Positions 1 to 6,191 of a DNA stretch of 6,506 nucleotides are shown here, piece after piece. The DNA is from Phycisphaerales bacterium. GTDB lineage: Bacteria > Planctomycetota > Phycisphaerae > Tepidisphaerales > Tepidisphaeraceae. Position 1 is the first letter of the stretch; each line of letters starts with the position of its first letter. The translations under genes and the position numbers were made by a program. The DNA lies in contig JAQGHJ010000355.1 of NCBI GenBank assembly GCA_028288905.1, positions 1 to 6,506 on the forward strand, in the 5' to 3' direction. The notes below the pieces were generated by a model. It was not told where the DNA came from. It was given only the letters and a program-made list of their open reading frames with translations, and ran no database searches.

Positions 1-249
1 TACCTGCGGGAGTCGATCCTGTACTCCAAGGCGAAGGTCGTGAAGGGGTACGACGCCGCCCTGATGCCGAGCTACCAGGGCCAGCTGACCGAGGAGCAGG
101 TGAACCAGCTCGTCGCGTACATCAAGACGCTGTCACCGAACAACCCGGGGAACCAGATGGACCTCGGGATCAAGATGAACGAGCAGAACCCGGTCCGCCC
201 GGAGATCCGCAGCCGGAACTCCGACTCGGGCAAGCGGGACTACAAGTGA
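1..249 (+). CDS. coxB: Cytochrome c oxidase subunit II, C-terminal cytochrome c domain (5' end outside window)
   Basis: Only the last 82 codons are present; the frame is open from base 1 and ends at TGA 247-249. The visible protein is the end of a class I cytochrome c domain. YLRES at residues 1-5, then AKVVKGY, MPSY (the Met at visible residue 22 is the expected sixth haem ligand) and a final helix around EEQVNQLVAYIKTL. This pattern is typical of cytochrome c fused to the C-terminus of CoxB in caa3 oxidases, where it passes electrons to CuA. The CxxCH, the CuA site and the membrane helices would lie upstream and cannot be seen. A hydrophilic tail of about 35 residues follows the last helix. 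Gene order coxB-coxA-coxC-subunit IV supports the call. A free-standing cytochrome c is the alternative but is less likely immediately upstream of coxA. Confidence 0.88.
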   Translation, partial: YLRESILYSKAKVVKGYDAALMPSYQGQLTEEQVNQLVAYIKTLSPNNPGNQMDLGIKMNEQNPVRPEIRSRNSDSGKRDYK

Positions 250-299
250 GTGGCAGCGGGCCGGGTCACCCCGGCCTCAACCCCAGTCGCTGAACCGAG

Positions 300-315
300 C
301 GACCGACCGACCGAC
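300..315. repeat. Short tandem CGAC repeat in the coxB-coxA spacer
   Basis: Four uninterrupted copies of CGAC sit in the 108-nt spacer between coxB and coxA. It is a low-complexity microsatellite-like tract with no obvious regulatory role. The rest of the spacer shows no clear promoter or terminator, so coxA is probably co-transcribed with coxB. Confidence 0.6.
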
Positions 316-346
316 TGCGACGCCTTGCCGTAACGAGCGAACAGCC

Positions 347-351
347 AGGGA
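347..351 (+). promoter_or_regulatory. Weak ribosome binding site of coxA
   Basis: AGGGA lies 6 nt before the ATG at 358. It is a partial match to the anti-Shine-Dalgarno consensus and agrees with the start set by the CoxA N-terminus. Confidence 0.4.
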
Positions 352-357
352 TTCGTC

Positions 358-2100
358 ATGACCACCGTCCCGATCACCCCCGATTACGCCGAGCCGCTGC
401 CGCCGATCGTCCGGCCGGCGGGCGAGACGAACTACCTCAACATCAGCTACACGCTCAAGAGCTGGCTGCTCACGCTTGACCACAAGCGGATCGGCATGCT
501 CTACCTGATGTCGGTCACGTTCTTCTTCCTGATCGGCGGCATCTTCGCCACGCTGATGCGGCTTGAGCTCGCCACCCCGCAGGGCGACCTCGTCGGCCCG
601 GACACGTACAACAAGTTGTTCACGGCCCACGGCGTGACGATGATCTTCTTCTTCCTGATCCCGTCGATCCCGGCGACGATCGGGAACTTCATGCTCCCGA
701 TCATGATCGGGGCCCGCGACCTGGCGTTCCCCCGCATCAACCTGTTCAGCTGGTACCTGTACCTGATCGGGGCCGCCTTCACCATGGCGGCCATGATCTC
801 CGGCGGCGTCGACACAGGCTGGACGTTCTACACCCCGTACTCCAGCGTCTACTCGAACAGCCAGGTCGCGCTCGCCGTGGTAGGCATCTTCGTGACCGGG
901 TTCAGCTCCATCCTGACGGGGCTGAACTTCGTCGTCACAGTCCACAAGATGCGCGCACCCGGGATGACGTTCTTCCGGATGCCGCTGTTCGTCTGGTCGA
1001 ACTACGCCACGTCGCTGATCATGGTGCTCGGCACCCCGGTCATCTCGATCACGCTCGCGCTCGTCGCGGTCGAGCGGCTGTTCGGAGTCGGCATCTTCGA
1101 CCCGTCCAACGGCGGCGACCCGGTGCTGTTCCAGCACATGTTCTGGTTCTACTCCCACCCGGCCGTGTACATCATGGTGCTGCCGGGGTTCGGGGTGATC
1201 AGCGAGTTGATGGCCGCGTTCAGCCGCAAGCCGGTGTTCGGGTACAAGGTCGTCGCGTTCGCCAGCCTCGCGATCGCCCTGCTGTCGTTCTTCGTGTGGG
1301 GCCACCACATGTTCACGACCGGCCAGAGCATCTACGGTGGGCTGGTGTTCAGCGTGCTGAGCTTCCTGGTCGGCATCCCGACGGCCGTCAAGGTCTTCAA
1401 CTGGACGTTCACGATGTACAAGGGGTCGGTGTCGCTCGAGACGCCGATGCTGTTCGCCCTCGGGTTCCTCGGGCTGTTCACGCTGGGCGGGCTGACCGGG
1501 CTGTTCTTGGCGGCGGTCGGGCTCGACGTGCACATGCACGACACGTACTTCGTCGTCGCCCACTTCCACTACGTGATGGTCGGGGGGACGGTGCTGGCGT
1601 TCCTCGGCGGGCTGCACTACTGGTGGCCGAAGATGACCGGCAAGATGTACGCCGAAGGCTGGGGCAAGGTGTCGGCCGTGCTGGTGTTCGCCGGGTTCAA
1701 CCTGACGTTCTTCCCGCAGTTCATCCTCGGGTACCTCGGCATGCCCCGCCGGTACTACGCGTACGCGTCCGAGTTCCAGGTGCTGCACGTGCTCAGCTCG
1801 GCCGGGGCGTCGGTGCTGGCCCTCGGGTTCGCGCTGCCGGCGATCTACCTCACCTACTCGCTGTTCCGCGGCACCCCGGCCGGGGACAACCCGTGGGGTG
1901 CCAAGGGGCTGGAGTGGGAGACGACGAGCCCGCCGCCGACCGAGAACTTCCGGCGGATCCCGATCGTGACCGAGGACGCGTACAACTACCCGCTGGCCGA
2001 GCCGAAGCACGGGCTGTACCCCGAGGACCGGCTGATCGACAACCAGAGCAAGACCGACCGGGGCGACCTGCAGGCCCTCAAGGCCGGGGACCGGCACTGA
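358..2100 (+). CDS. coxA: Cytochrome c oxidase subunit I, A2-type haem-copper oxygen reductase
   Basis: This 580-residue catalytic subunit reduces O2 to water at the haem a3-CuB centre and pumps protons across the cytoplasmic membrane. The length is usual for the family. Visible ligands are His91 (TAHG) and His404 for haem a, His402 for haem a3 ([12 protein letters not shown], 394-405), and His267, His316 and His317 for CuB (HHMFTTG). Tyr271 is the expected His-Tyr crosslink partner of His267. The K-channel lysine is Lys345 ([10 protein letters not shown]). The D-channel entry is Asp121 ([11 protein letters not shown]), with Asn110 and Asn128. The helix VI motif is YSHPAVY (265-271): the A1-type glutamate is Ala269, and Tyr265-Ser266 mark the A2 family. 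Many hydrophobic helices span residues 45-500, and a soluble tail of about 75 residues follows. The ATG at 358 gives the normal N-terminus, with DHKRIG at 41-46. It lies between coxB and coxC in one operon. Confidence 0.97.
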   Translation: MTTVPITPDYAEPLPPIVRPAGETNYLNISYTLKSWLLTLDHKRIGMLYLMSVTFFFLIGGIFATLMRLELATPQGDLVGPDTYNKLFTAHGVTMIFFFLIPSIPATIGNFMLPIMIGARDLAFPRINLFSWYLYLIGAAFTMAAMISGGVDTGWTFYTPYSSVYSNSQVALAVVGIFVTGFSSILTGLNFVVTVHKMRAPGMTFFRMPLFVWSNYATSLIMVLGTPVISITLALVAVERLFGVGIFDPSNGGDPVLFQHMFWFYSHPAVYIMVLPGFGVISELMAAFSRKPVFGYKVVAFASLAIALLSFFVWGHHMFTTGQSIYGGLVFSVLSFLVGIPTAVKVFNWTFTMYKGSVSLETPMLFALGFLGLFTLGGLTGLFLAAVGLDVHMHDTYFVVAHFHYVMVGGTVLAFLGGLHYWWPKMTGKMYAEGWGKVSAVLVFAGFNLTFFPQFILGYLGMPRRYYAYASEFQVLHVLSSAGASVLALGFALPAIYLTYSLFRGTPAGDNPWGAKGLEWETTSPPPTENFRRIPIVTEDAYNYPLAEPKHGLYPEDRLIDNQSKTDRGDLQALKAGDRH

Positions 2101-2182
2101 GGTTGCGGGTTGTTAACGGGGCCGTTGGACGGGGCCGTTGACGAGCGTTGGAACCGTGGGTCTGTGGTAGGAGGTTGCGGGT
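2099..2182. repeat. 12-bp direct repeat pair flanking the start of the coxA-coxC spacer
   Basis: GAGGTTGCGGGT occurs at 2099-2110, overlapping the coxA stop codon, and again at 2171-2182. The copies are identical and 72 nt apart. Between them lies a second small tandem duplication. This suggests that the 180-nt spacer grew by local duplication or slippage; it could instead be a paired protein-binding site. Only the repeat is seen; function is unknown. Confidence 0.55.
2116..2140. repeat. Tandem 12-bp repeat in the coxA-coxC spacer
   Basis: ACGGGGCCGTTG at 2116-2127 is repeated exactly at 2129-2140, with one base between them (13-nt period). It lies inside the interval bounded by the GAGGTTGCGGGT pair. 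No T-tract follows, so it is not a convincing terminator. Confidence 0.55.
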
Positions 2183-2268
2183 CGGGCTGACGCATCGGGA
2201 ACCGGACGAACGCCAGTCCGACTGCCGCCGTCGCCGCCCGACCTGAATCCTCGTCGTACTCGCCTTTT

Positions 2269-2272
2269 GGAG
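2269..2272 (+). promoter_or_regulatory. Ribosome binding site deciding the GTG start of coxC
   Basis: GGAG lies 8 nt before the GTG at 2281, which is good Shine-Dalgarno spacing. It supports the non-ATG start. Confidence 0.6.
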
Positions 2273-2280
2273 CATCCGCC

Positions 2281-3066
2281 GTGTCCGAGATCCACGCCAC
2301 CGCCCCCCTGACCCATCCCGGCTCTCCGGTGCTCGACTCGCAGGAGCCTCGCCAGTTCACCGGGAAGGAGACCGACGGGCACGTCCACACGTTCTTCGAC
2401 CAGGACCAGTACCCGGCGATGCACTTCGAGGACGCCGGCCAGCAGAAGCTGGCGGCGGCGCTCGGCATGTGGGCCTTCCTCGCGACCGAGGTGCTGCTGT
2501 TCGCCGGGCTCTTCCTCGTCTACACGATCTACCGGAACCTCAACCACGAGGGGTTCTTCCTCGGCAGCCACATGCTGGACATCCCCAAGGGGACGGCCAA
2601 CACGATGGTGCTGCTGCTGAGCAGCGTGTGCGTCGTACTGGCCGTGAACCAGGCCCAGAAGGGGAACAGCCGCGGGATCGTGCGGAACCTGATCTTCACG
2701 ATGATCCTCGGGCTCGTGTTCTTCGTCATCAAGGGCTTCGAGTGGCACCACGACTACGAGGAGGGCCTCGTCCCGTGGATGCAGTGGGACGGGGACCGGC
2801 TGGGCGATAAGAACTTCCAGCTCCGCCTATTCATGGTGCTGTACTTCGTCATGACCGGCACGCACGCCGCCCACATGATCGTCGGCATGGTGCTGCTGGG
2901 GGTCGTGGCGTACAAGGCGCACCAGAATCGGTTCCGGCCCGACTATTACACCCCGCTGGAGATGGTCGGGCTGTACTGGCACTTCGTCGACATCGTTTGG
3001 GTTTTCCTCATCCCTACCCTGTACCTGATCGACCTGTACGCCAAGACGCCCGGCGGCGGGCACTGA
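2281..3066 (+). CDS. coxC: Cytochrome c oxidase subunit III
   Basis: This 261-residue membrane subunit of the haem-copper oxidase stabilises subunit I and helps sustain proton uptake; it binds no metal. Residues 1-55 are hydrophilic. The hallmark segment is KLAAALGMWAFLATEVLLFAGL at about 56-77, with the family's conserved membrane glutamate (Glu70). FMVLYFVMTGTHAAHMIVG follows at 184-202, and YWHFVDIVWVFLIPTLYL at 232-249, matching the canonical HFVDxVW C-terminal helix. About five hydrophobic helices are visible, which suggests the five-helix bacterial form rather than seven. The GTG start is supported by GGAG 8 nt upstream. The gene follows coxA by 180 nt and precedes subunit IV by 66 nt, so it belongs to the same operon. 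Confidence 0.95.
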   Translation: MSEIHATAPLTHPGSPVLDSQEPRQFTGKETDGHVHTFFDQDQYPAMHFEDAGQQKLAAALGMWAFLATEVLLFAGLFLVYTIYRNLNHEGFFLGSHMLDIPKGTANTMVLLLSSVCVVLAVNQAQKGNSRGIVRNLIFTMILGLVFFVIKGFEWHHDYEEGLVPWMQWDGDRLGDKNFQLRLFMVLYFVMTGTHAAHMIVGMVLLGVVAYKAHQNRFRPDYYTPLEMVGLYWHFVDIVWVFLIPTLYLIDLYAKTPGGGH

Positions 3067-3132
3067 CCCTCGGCGATCCCACAGCGATTCCTTCCGACCC
3101 GCCGACGACTCCGCGTTCGCAGAGAGTGCCCC

Positions 3133-3642
3133 ATGGCCCACGCTAACGACTTCCCCGACGCCGACCACGGCCACGTCCGTGCCGCCGACTCGCACCACGG
3201 CCACGACCCGCACGACCACGGCACCGGCCTGTATTGGATCGTCTTCCTGGCCTTGGCCGGGCTGATGATCGCGACGGTGCTCGTCTCGTACATCAACATG
3301 GGGCACTTCAACGTGCCCGTCGCCTACGGCATCGCCAGCCTTAAGGCCGCCCTCATCCTCTGGTTCTTCATGCACCTGAACCGGTCGACCCGGCTCACGC
3401 AGGTGTTTGCGTTCGCGTCGTTCGTCTGGCTCGGGATCTTCCTGATCATGACCCTCGGCGACTACATCAGCCGGAACATGGTCCCGCGGGCCCAGGCCCA
3501 GACCATGATTCGCAAGGTCGACTCCTACGACGTCGTCAGCGGCAGCCGTCACAACAAGCTGGACACCGTCGGCCCGGAGGAGGACCTTGGCGTCCAAGAG
3601 CGGGCGAACACGCCGGGCGTGACCGAGCACAAGAACCATTAG
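3133..3642 (+). CDS. coxD: Cytochrome c oxidase subunit IV, prokaryotic type (COX4_pro-like)
   Basis: This 169-residue small accessory membrane subunit has three hydrophobic helices at about 33-54, 62-81 and 90-110. The second helix ends in SLKAALILWFFMHLNRSTRL, the signature of prokaryotic COX subunit IV (compare KAxLVxxFFMHLK). It probably aids assembly or stability of the oxidase and carries no redox centre. The N-terminus is unusually rich in histidine (His12, 14, 21, 22, 24, 27 and 29), and the C-terminal 55 residues are hydrophilic, so the protein is longer than the roughly 100-residue core of the family. The ATG at 3133 is 66 nt after coxC; only a weak AG-rich sequence precedes it. A strong terminator follows the stop codon. 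The coxD symbol is used by position; other systems call equivalents ctaF or cyoD. Confidence 0.88.
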   Translation: MAHANDFPDADHGHVRAADSHHGHDPHDHGTGLYWIVFLALAGLMIATVLVSYINMGHFNVPVAYGIASLKAALILWFFMHLNRSTRLTQVFAFASFVWLGIFLIMTLGDYISRNMVPRAQAQTMIRKVDSYDVVSGSRHNKLDTVGPEEDLGVQERANTPGVTEHKNH

Positions 3643-3665
3643 CCTGCGTGTTCCACCTGCCTCGT

Positions 3666-3712
3666 AACGCGACGCCGCCGACCGCTTCAAGCGGTCGGCG
3701 GCGTCGCGTTTT
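3666..3712 (+). terminator. Strong intrinsic terminator of the cox operon
   Basis: The arms 3666-3685 and 3691-3710 are perfectly complementary over 20 bp, with a TTCAA loop. The right arm runs into TTTT at 3709-3712. It begins 24 nt after the subunit IV stop. On the opposite strand only two T residues follow the stem, so it acts mainly on + strand transcripts. It separates the oxidase operon from the gene at 4024. Confidence 0.9.
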
Positions 3713-4023
3713 GGCACGCCGTATCGTGTGCAACGTCCTAATGCGCACTCGGCCCGAGTTTTCGGGCCCTCCGCGGCTATCGCGGCCAGCCTCGCATCGA
3801 GCGTCGTGCGGCGGGTTATTCCCCGACGTTCGCAGGGTGAACTGCCGCTTCGTTCCGGACGGGTTCTGCGTCCCGACACGCATCATCAACGTGAGCCCGT
3901 CGGCCCGGGTAATTGCTGCGGGGACTGAGCCGTTTGCCGCGTTCCCGGCTACCTCCCCCAACCATCTCTTTGCCCGGCCGTCCCTCGGCCGGGGAACGTC
4001 TTCCCTCCCGTGGAGCCCACCGC
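3713..4023 (+). promoter_or_regulatory. Gene-free region with two hairpins; leader and presumed promoter of the PVC-type gene
   Basis: No credible gene lies here. Hairpin 1 has a 7-bp stem, GGCCCGA 3751-3757 with TCGGGCC 3762-3768, and a GTTT loop; no T-tract follows. Hairpin 2 has an 8-bp stem, CCCGGCCG 3973-3980 with CGGCCGGG 3986-3993, and a TCCCT loop, and ends 30 nt before the ATG at 4024. Because a strong terminator lies upstream, the gene at 4024 must have its own promoter in this stretch, but I could not assign -35/-10 boxes with confidence. Confidence 0.45.
4012..4015 (+). promoter_or_regulatory. Ribosome binding site for the PVC-type gene
   Basis: GGAG lies 8 nt before the ATG at 4024. 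Together with the signal peptide that starts there, it selects this start over in-frame upstream codons such as the TTG at 3913. Confidence 0.6.
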
Positions 4024-4908
4024 ATGACTCGCTCACGAGCCCCGCTCGCCCGGCTCTCGTCCCTGGCGTCGCTTTCGGTCGCCGCGTTCGTCGCCGCCCC
4101 GACCCTCGCCCAGAAGGCGCCGGACGAAACGGTGAAAGGGCTGAAGGTGGCTGATGGCCTCACGGCCACTCTGTGGGCCGCCGAGCCGATGCTCGTCAAC
4201 CCGACCAACATCGACATTGACGCCAAGGGCAGAGTCTGGGTGCTGGAGGCGGCGAACTACCGATCCACGATCAAGAACTGGGGCCTCCTCCGCCCCGAGG
4301 GCGACCGCATCCTGATCCTGGAGGACACCGACGGCGACGGCAAGGCCGACAAGCAGACTGTTTTCTACCAAGGTAAGGACCTCCAAGCCCCGCTCGGCAT
4401 CTGCGTGCTGGGGGATCAGGTCGTCGTCGCCCAAAGCCCCAGCGTCCGCGTCTTCACGATCGATGAGACGGGGTACAAACCCAAGGGCGAGCCGAAGACG
4501 ATCTTCACCGGGTTCGGCGGCGTCGACCATGACCACGGCGTCCACGCCGGCGTGTTCGGCCCGGACGGCCGGTTCTACTTCAACTCCGGCAACGAGGGGA
4601 TGACCAAACTGGTCAAGGACGCCGCCGGCAAGCCGGTCGTCGACTCGACCGGGTCGGAGCTCGGCAAGGCCGCGACCAAATTCCGCGGCCACGACAAGGC
4701 CAAGGGCGAGCTGGGGTACACCGACGGCATGGCCTTCCGGTGCGACCCGGACTTCACGCACGTCGAGACCCTCGGGTTCAACTTCCGGAACAACTACGAG
4801 CTGGCCGTCGACAGCTTCGGCACCGTCTGGCAGTCCGACAACGACGACGATGGCAACCAGGGCGTGCGGATCAACTTCCTGATGGAGGGCGGGAACTTCG
4901 GGTTCTAG
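4024..4908 (+). CDS. N-terminal fragment: signal peptide and beta-propeller of the PVC-type haem protein
   Basis: The 294-residue product ends at the premature TAG. Residues 1-29 form a Sec signal peptide: Arg-rich start, hydrophobic LASLSVAAFVAA, and probable cleavage after TLA. The mature part starts the NHL/sugar-dehydrogenase-like propeller: PTNIDIDAKGRVWVLEAANYR (59-80) and LEDTDGDGKADK (99-110), a DxDxDG calcium-loop-like motif. Next come DHDHGVHAGVFGPDGRFYFNSGNE (168-191), FRGHD (220-224), and QSDNDDDGNQGVRINF (270-285), a second acidic loop. All are hallmarks of the planctomycete family. Termination after GNFGF removes the last propeller blades, so this fragment alone is unlikely to fold normally. 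The start is supported by GGAG 8 nt upstream. Confidence 0.75.
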   Translation: MTRSRAPLARLSSLASLSVAAFVAAPTLAQKAPDETVKGLKVADGLTATLWAAEPMLVNPTNIDIDAKGRVWVLEAANYRSTIKNWGLLRPEGDRILILEDTDGDGKADKQTVFYQGKDLQAPLGICVLGDQVVVAQSPSVRVFTIDETGYKPKGEPKTIFTGFGGVDHDHGVHAGVFGPDGRFYFNSGNEGMTKLVKDAAGKPVVDSTGSELGKAATKFRGHDKAKGELGYTDGMAFRCDPDFTHVETLGFNFRNNYELAVDSFGTVWQSDNDDDGNQGVRINFLMEGGNFGF

Positions 4909-6105
4909 GGCCCCAAAGGTTTTGACTGGAAGCGGGACCAGCCGGCGTTCGCCGGCCAGTCGAAGCAGGAGGCGCACTGGCACCAGCGGTGGCCGGGCGT
5001 CGTGCCGAACCTGCTGAACACCGGCGGCGGGTCGCCGACCGGCATCGCGGTGTACGAGGGCGACCTGCTGCCGGAGGCGTACCGCGGGGCGCTGATCCAC
5101 TGCGACGCCGGCCCGAACGTGGTCCGCGCCTACTGCACGAGCCCTAGCGCGTCGGCCCCGACCGGCGTCACGAAGCCGGGCGAGCCGCTGCCCGGCGCGA
5201 CCGACGCCGGCGCGGGCTACAAGGCGGTGGCCACGGAGCTACTCAAGGGCGACGACAAGTGGTTCCGCCCGAGCGACGTGTGCGTCGCCCCGGACGGGTC
5301 GCTGCTCGTCGCCGACTGGTACGACCCGGGCGTCGGCGGCCACAACATGCAGGACAAGGACCCCGGCGAGGCGAAGCCGACCGACTGGCACCACTTCCGC
5401 GGCCGGCTGTACCGCGTCGCCCCGACCGGCAACAAGCCCGCCGTCCCCGCGCTCGACCTGACGACGGCCGCCGGCCAGGTGGCCGCCCTGCGGTCGCCGA
5501 ACGTCGCCCGCCGGTACCTGGCCTACACCGCGCTGCGGGCCGGCGGCGCCGAGGCGAATAAGGCGCTCGACGACATGTTCCGAACCGACCCGAACCCGCG
5601 GATGCGGGCCCGGGCCCTGTGGCTGCTCGCTCGGTCGGCCGACGGCAAGCGGCACGTCGAGGCCGCCCTGAAGGACAAGGACGAGGACGTCCGCATCGCC
5701 GCCTTCCGCGCCGCCCGGCTCATCAAGCTCGACGTGCCGGCCGTCGCGATGGCGGTGGCGTCCGACCCGTCGTTGGGCCTCGCCCGCGAGGCCGCCGTTG
5801 CCATGAACTATGAGCCGGCCGACAAGGCCGTCCCGGTGCTCGTCAAGCTGGCCGAACGGTACGACGGCAACGACCGCTGGTATCTGGAGGCGCTGGGCAT
5901 CGGAGCGACGGGCAAGGAGGACGCTTTCCTCACCGCCTGGTCAGCCGCCCACAAGGAAACGTCCCCGGCGGCGGAGAAGCTGGCGTGGCGGATGAAAAAG
6001 GTCGAGCCGACGGCCGACGCCGCCCCGGCGACGAAACCCACCGGCAAGACGGTCGACGCCCGCACCCGCACGGGTGCCCCGGAGGAGGGTGCCCGCCCTT
6101 TCTGA
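4909..6105 (+). CDS. Middle fragment: end of the propeller plus HEAT-like repeats, same frame as 4024
   Basis: The frame is open from the codon after the TAG to TGA 6103-6105 (398 codons). If translated separately, the first usable start would be GTG 5002, but there is no signal peptide, so independent function is doubtful. It starts with GPKGFDWKRD and continues into HWHQRWPGVVPNLLNTGGGSPTG and LIHCDAGPNVVRAY, then VCVAPDGSLLVADWYDPGVGGH and FRGRLYRVAP, which close the propeller. From about 5470 to 5950 come helical HEAT-like repeats (for example RMRARALWLLAR and DVRIAAFRAARLI) and NDRWYLEALGIGATGKE. The last 40 residues are a Pro/Thr/Lys linker, and the sequence ends EEGARPF. Homologues normally continue into a haem domain, so the TGA looks premature. 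Confidence 0.7.
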   Translation, partial: GPKGFDWKRDQPAFAGQSKQEAHWHQRWPGVVPNLLNTGGGSPTGIAVYEGDLLPEAYRGALIHCDAGPNVVRAYCTSPSASAPTGVTKPGEPLPGATDAGAGYKAVATELLKGDDKWFRPSDVCVAPDGSLLVADWYDPGVGGHNMQDKDPGEAKPTDWHHFRGRLYRVAPTGNKPAVPALDLTTAAGQVAALRSPNVARRYLAYTALRAGGAEANKALDDMFRTDPNPRMRARALWLLARSADGKRHVEAALKDKDEDVRIAAFRAARLIKLDVPAVAMAVASDPSLGLAREAAVAMNYEPADKAVPVLVKLAERYDGNDRWYLEALGIGATGKEDAFLTAWSAAHKETSPAAEKLAWRMKKVEPTADAAPATKPTGKTVDARTRTGAPEEGARPF

Positions 6106-6191
6106 GGAAGGGTGAGGGCCGGCCGCAGCGGGACCCGGGGCAGGCGACTTCGTTCGCCGCCCTGTCGCCCCTGCTCCTTCCACCCTCATCC
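6106..6191. repeat. Imperfect inverted repeat directly after the TGA at 6105
   Basis: The inner stem pairs GGGGCAGGCGAC (6137-6148) with GTCGCCCCTGCTCC (6164-6177), allowing a 2-nt bulge, one G-T pair and a 15-nt loop. An outer stem pairs GGGTG (6110-6114) with CACCC (6181-6185), extended by GGA (6106-6108) with TCC (6189-6191). No T-tract follows. It may be a degenerate repetitive element in the linker, a structure after a true gene end, or chance in GC-rich DNA. Confidence 0.35.

Noticed and set aside
277..2097. 606-codon open frame on the minus strand, longer than coxA itself
   Set aside because: It is a mirror of coxA codons in GC-rich DNA: the translation is an Arg/His/Glu/Asp/Val-rich low-complexity sequence with no domain, whereas the + strand has every CoxA ligand.
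3751..3768. Second terminator-like hairpin after the cox operon
   Set aside because: The stem is only 7 bp, the T residues are in the loop, and no T-tract follows.
2827..3879. 350-codon minus-strand open frame over coxC, subunit IV and the terminator
   Set aside because: It runs through two genuine genes and a 20-bp terminator stem, and its composition is shadow-like.
3913..4023. Upstream TTG start extending the PVC-type protein by 37 residues
   Set aside because: The extension is Arg/Pro-rich and would bury the clear signal peptide that begins at ATG 4024, which has its own GGAG.
3648..4154. 168-codon plus-strand open frame spanning the gene-free region
   Set aside because: It crosses the intrinsic terminator and overlaps the signal peptide of the gene at 4024 in another frame; no family resemblance.
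4906..4908. TAG read as pyrrolysine or another recoded amino acid
   Set aside because: No known recoding system in this group and no recognisable recoding signal; point mutation or sequence error is simpler.
4033..5100. 355-codon minus-strand open frame over the PVC-type gene
   Set aside because: Antisense shadow of the propeller sequence; no recognisable motif, RBS or signal peptide.
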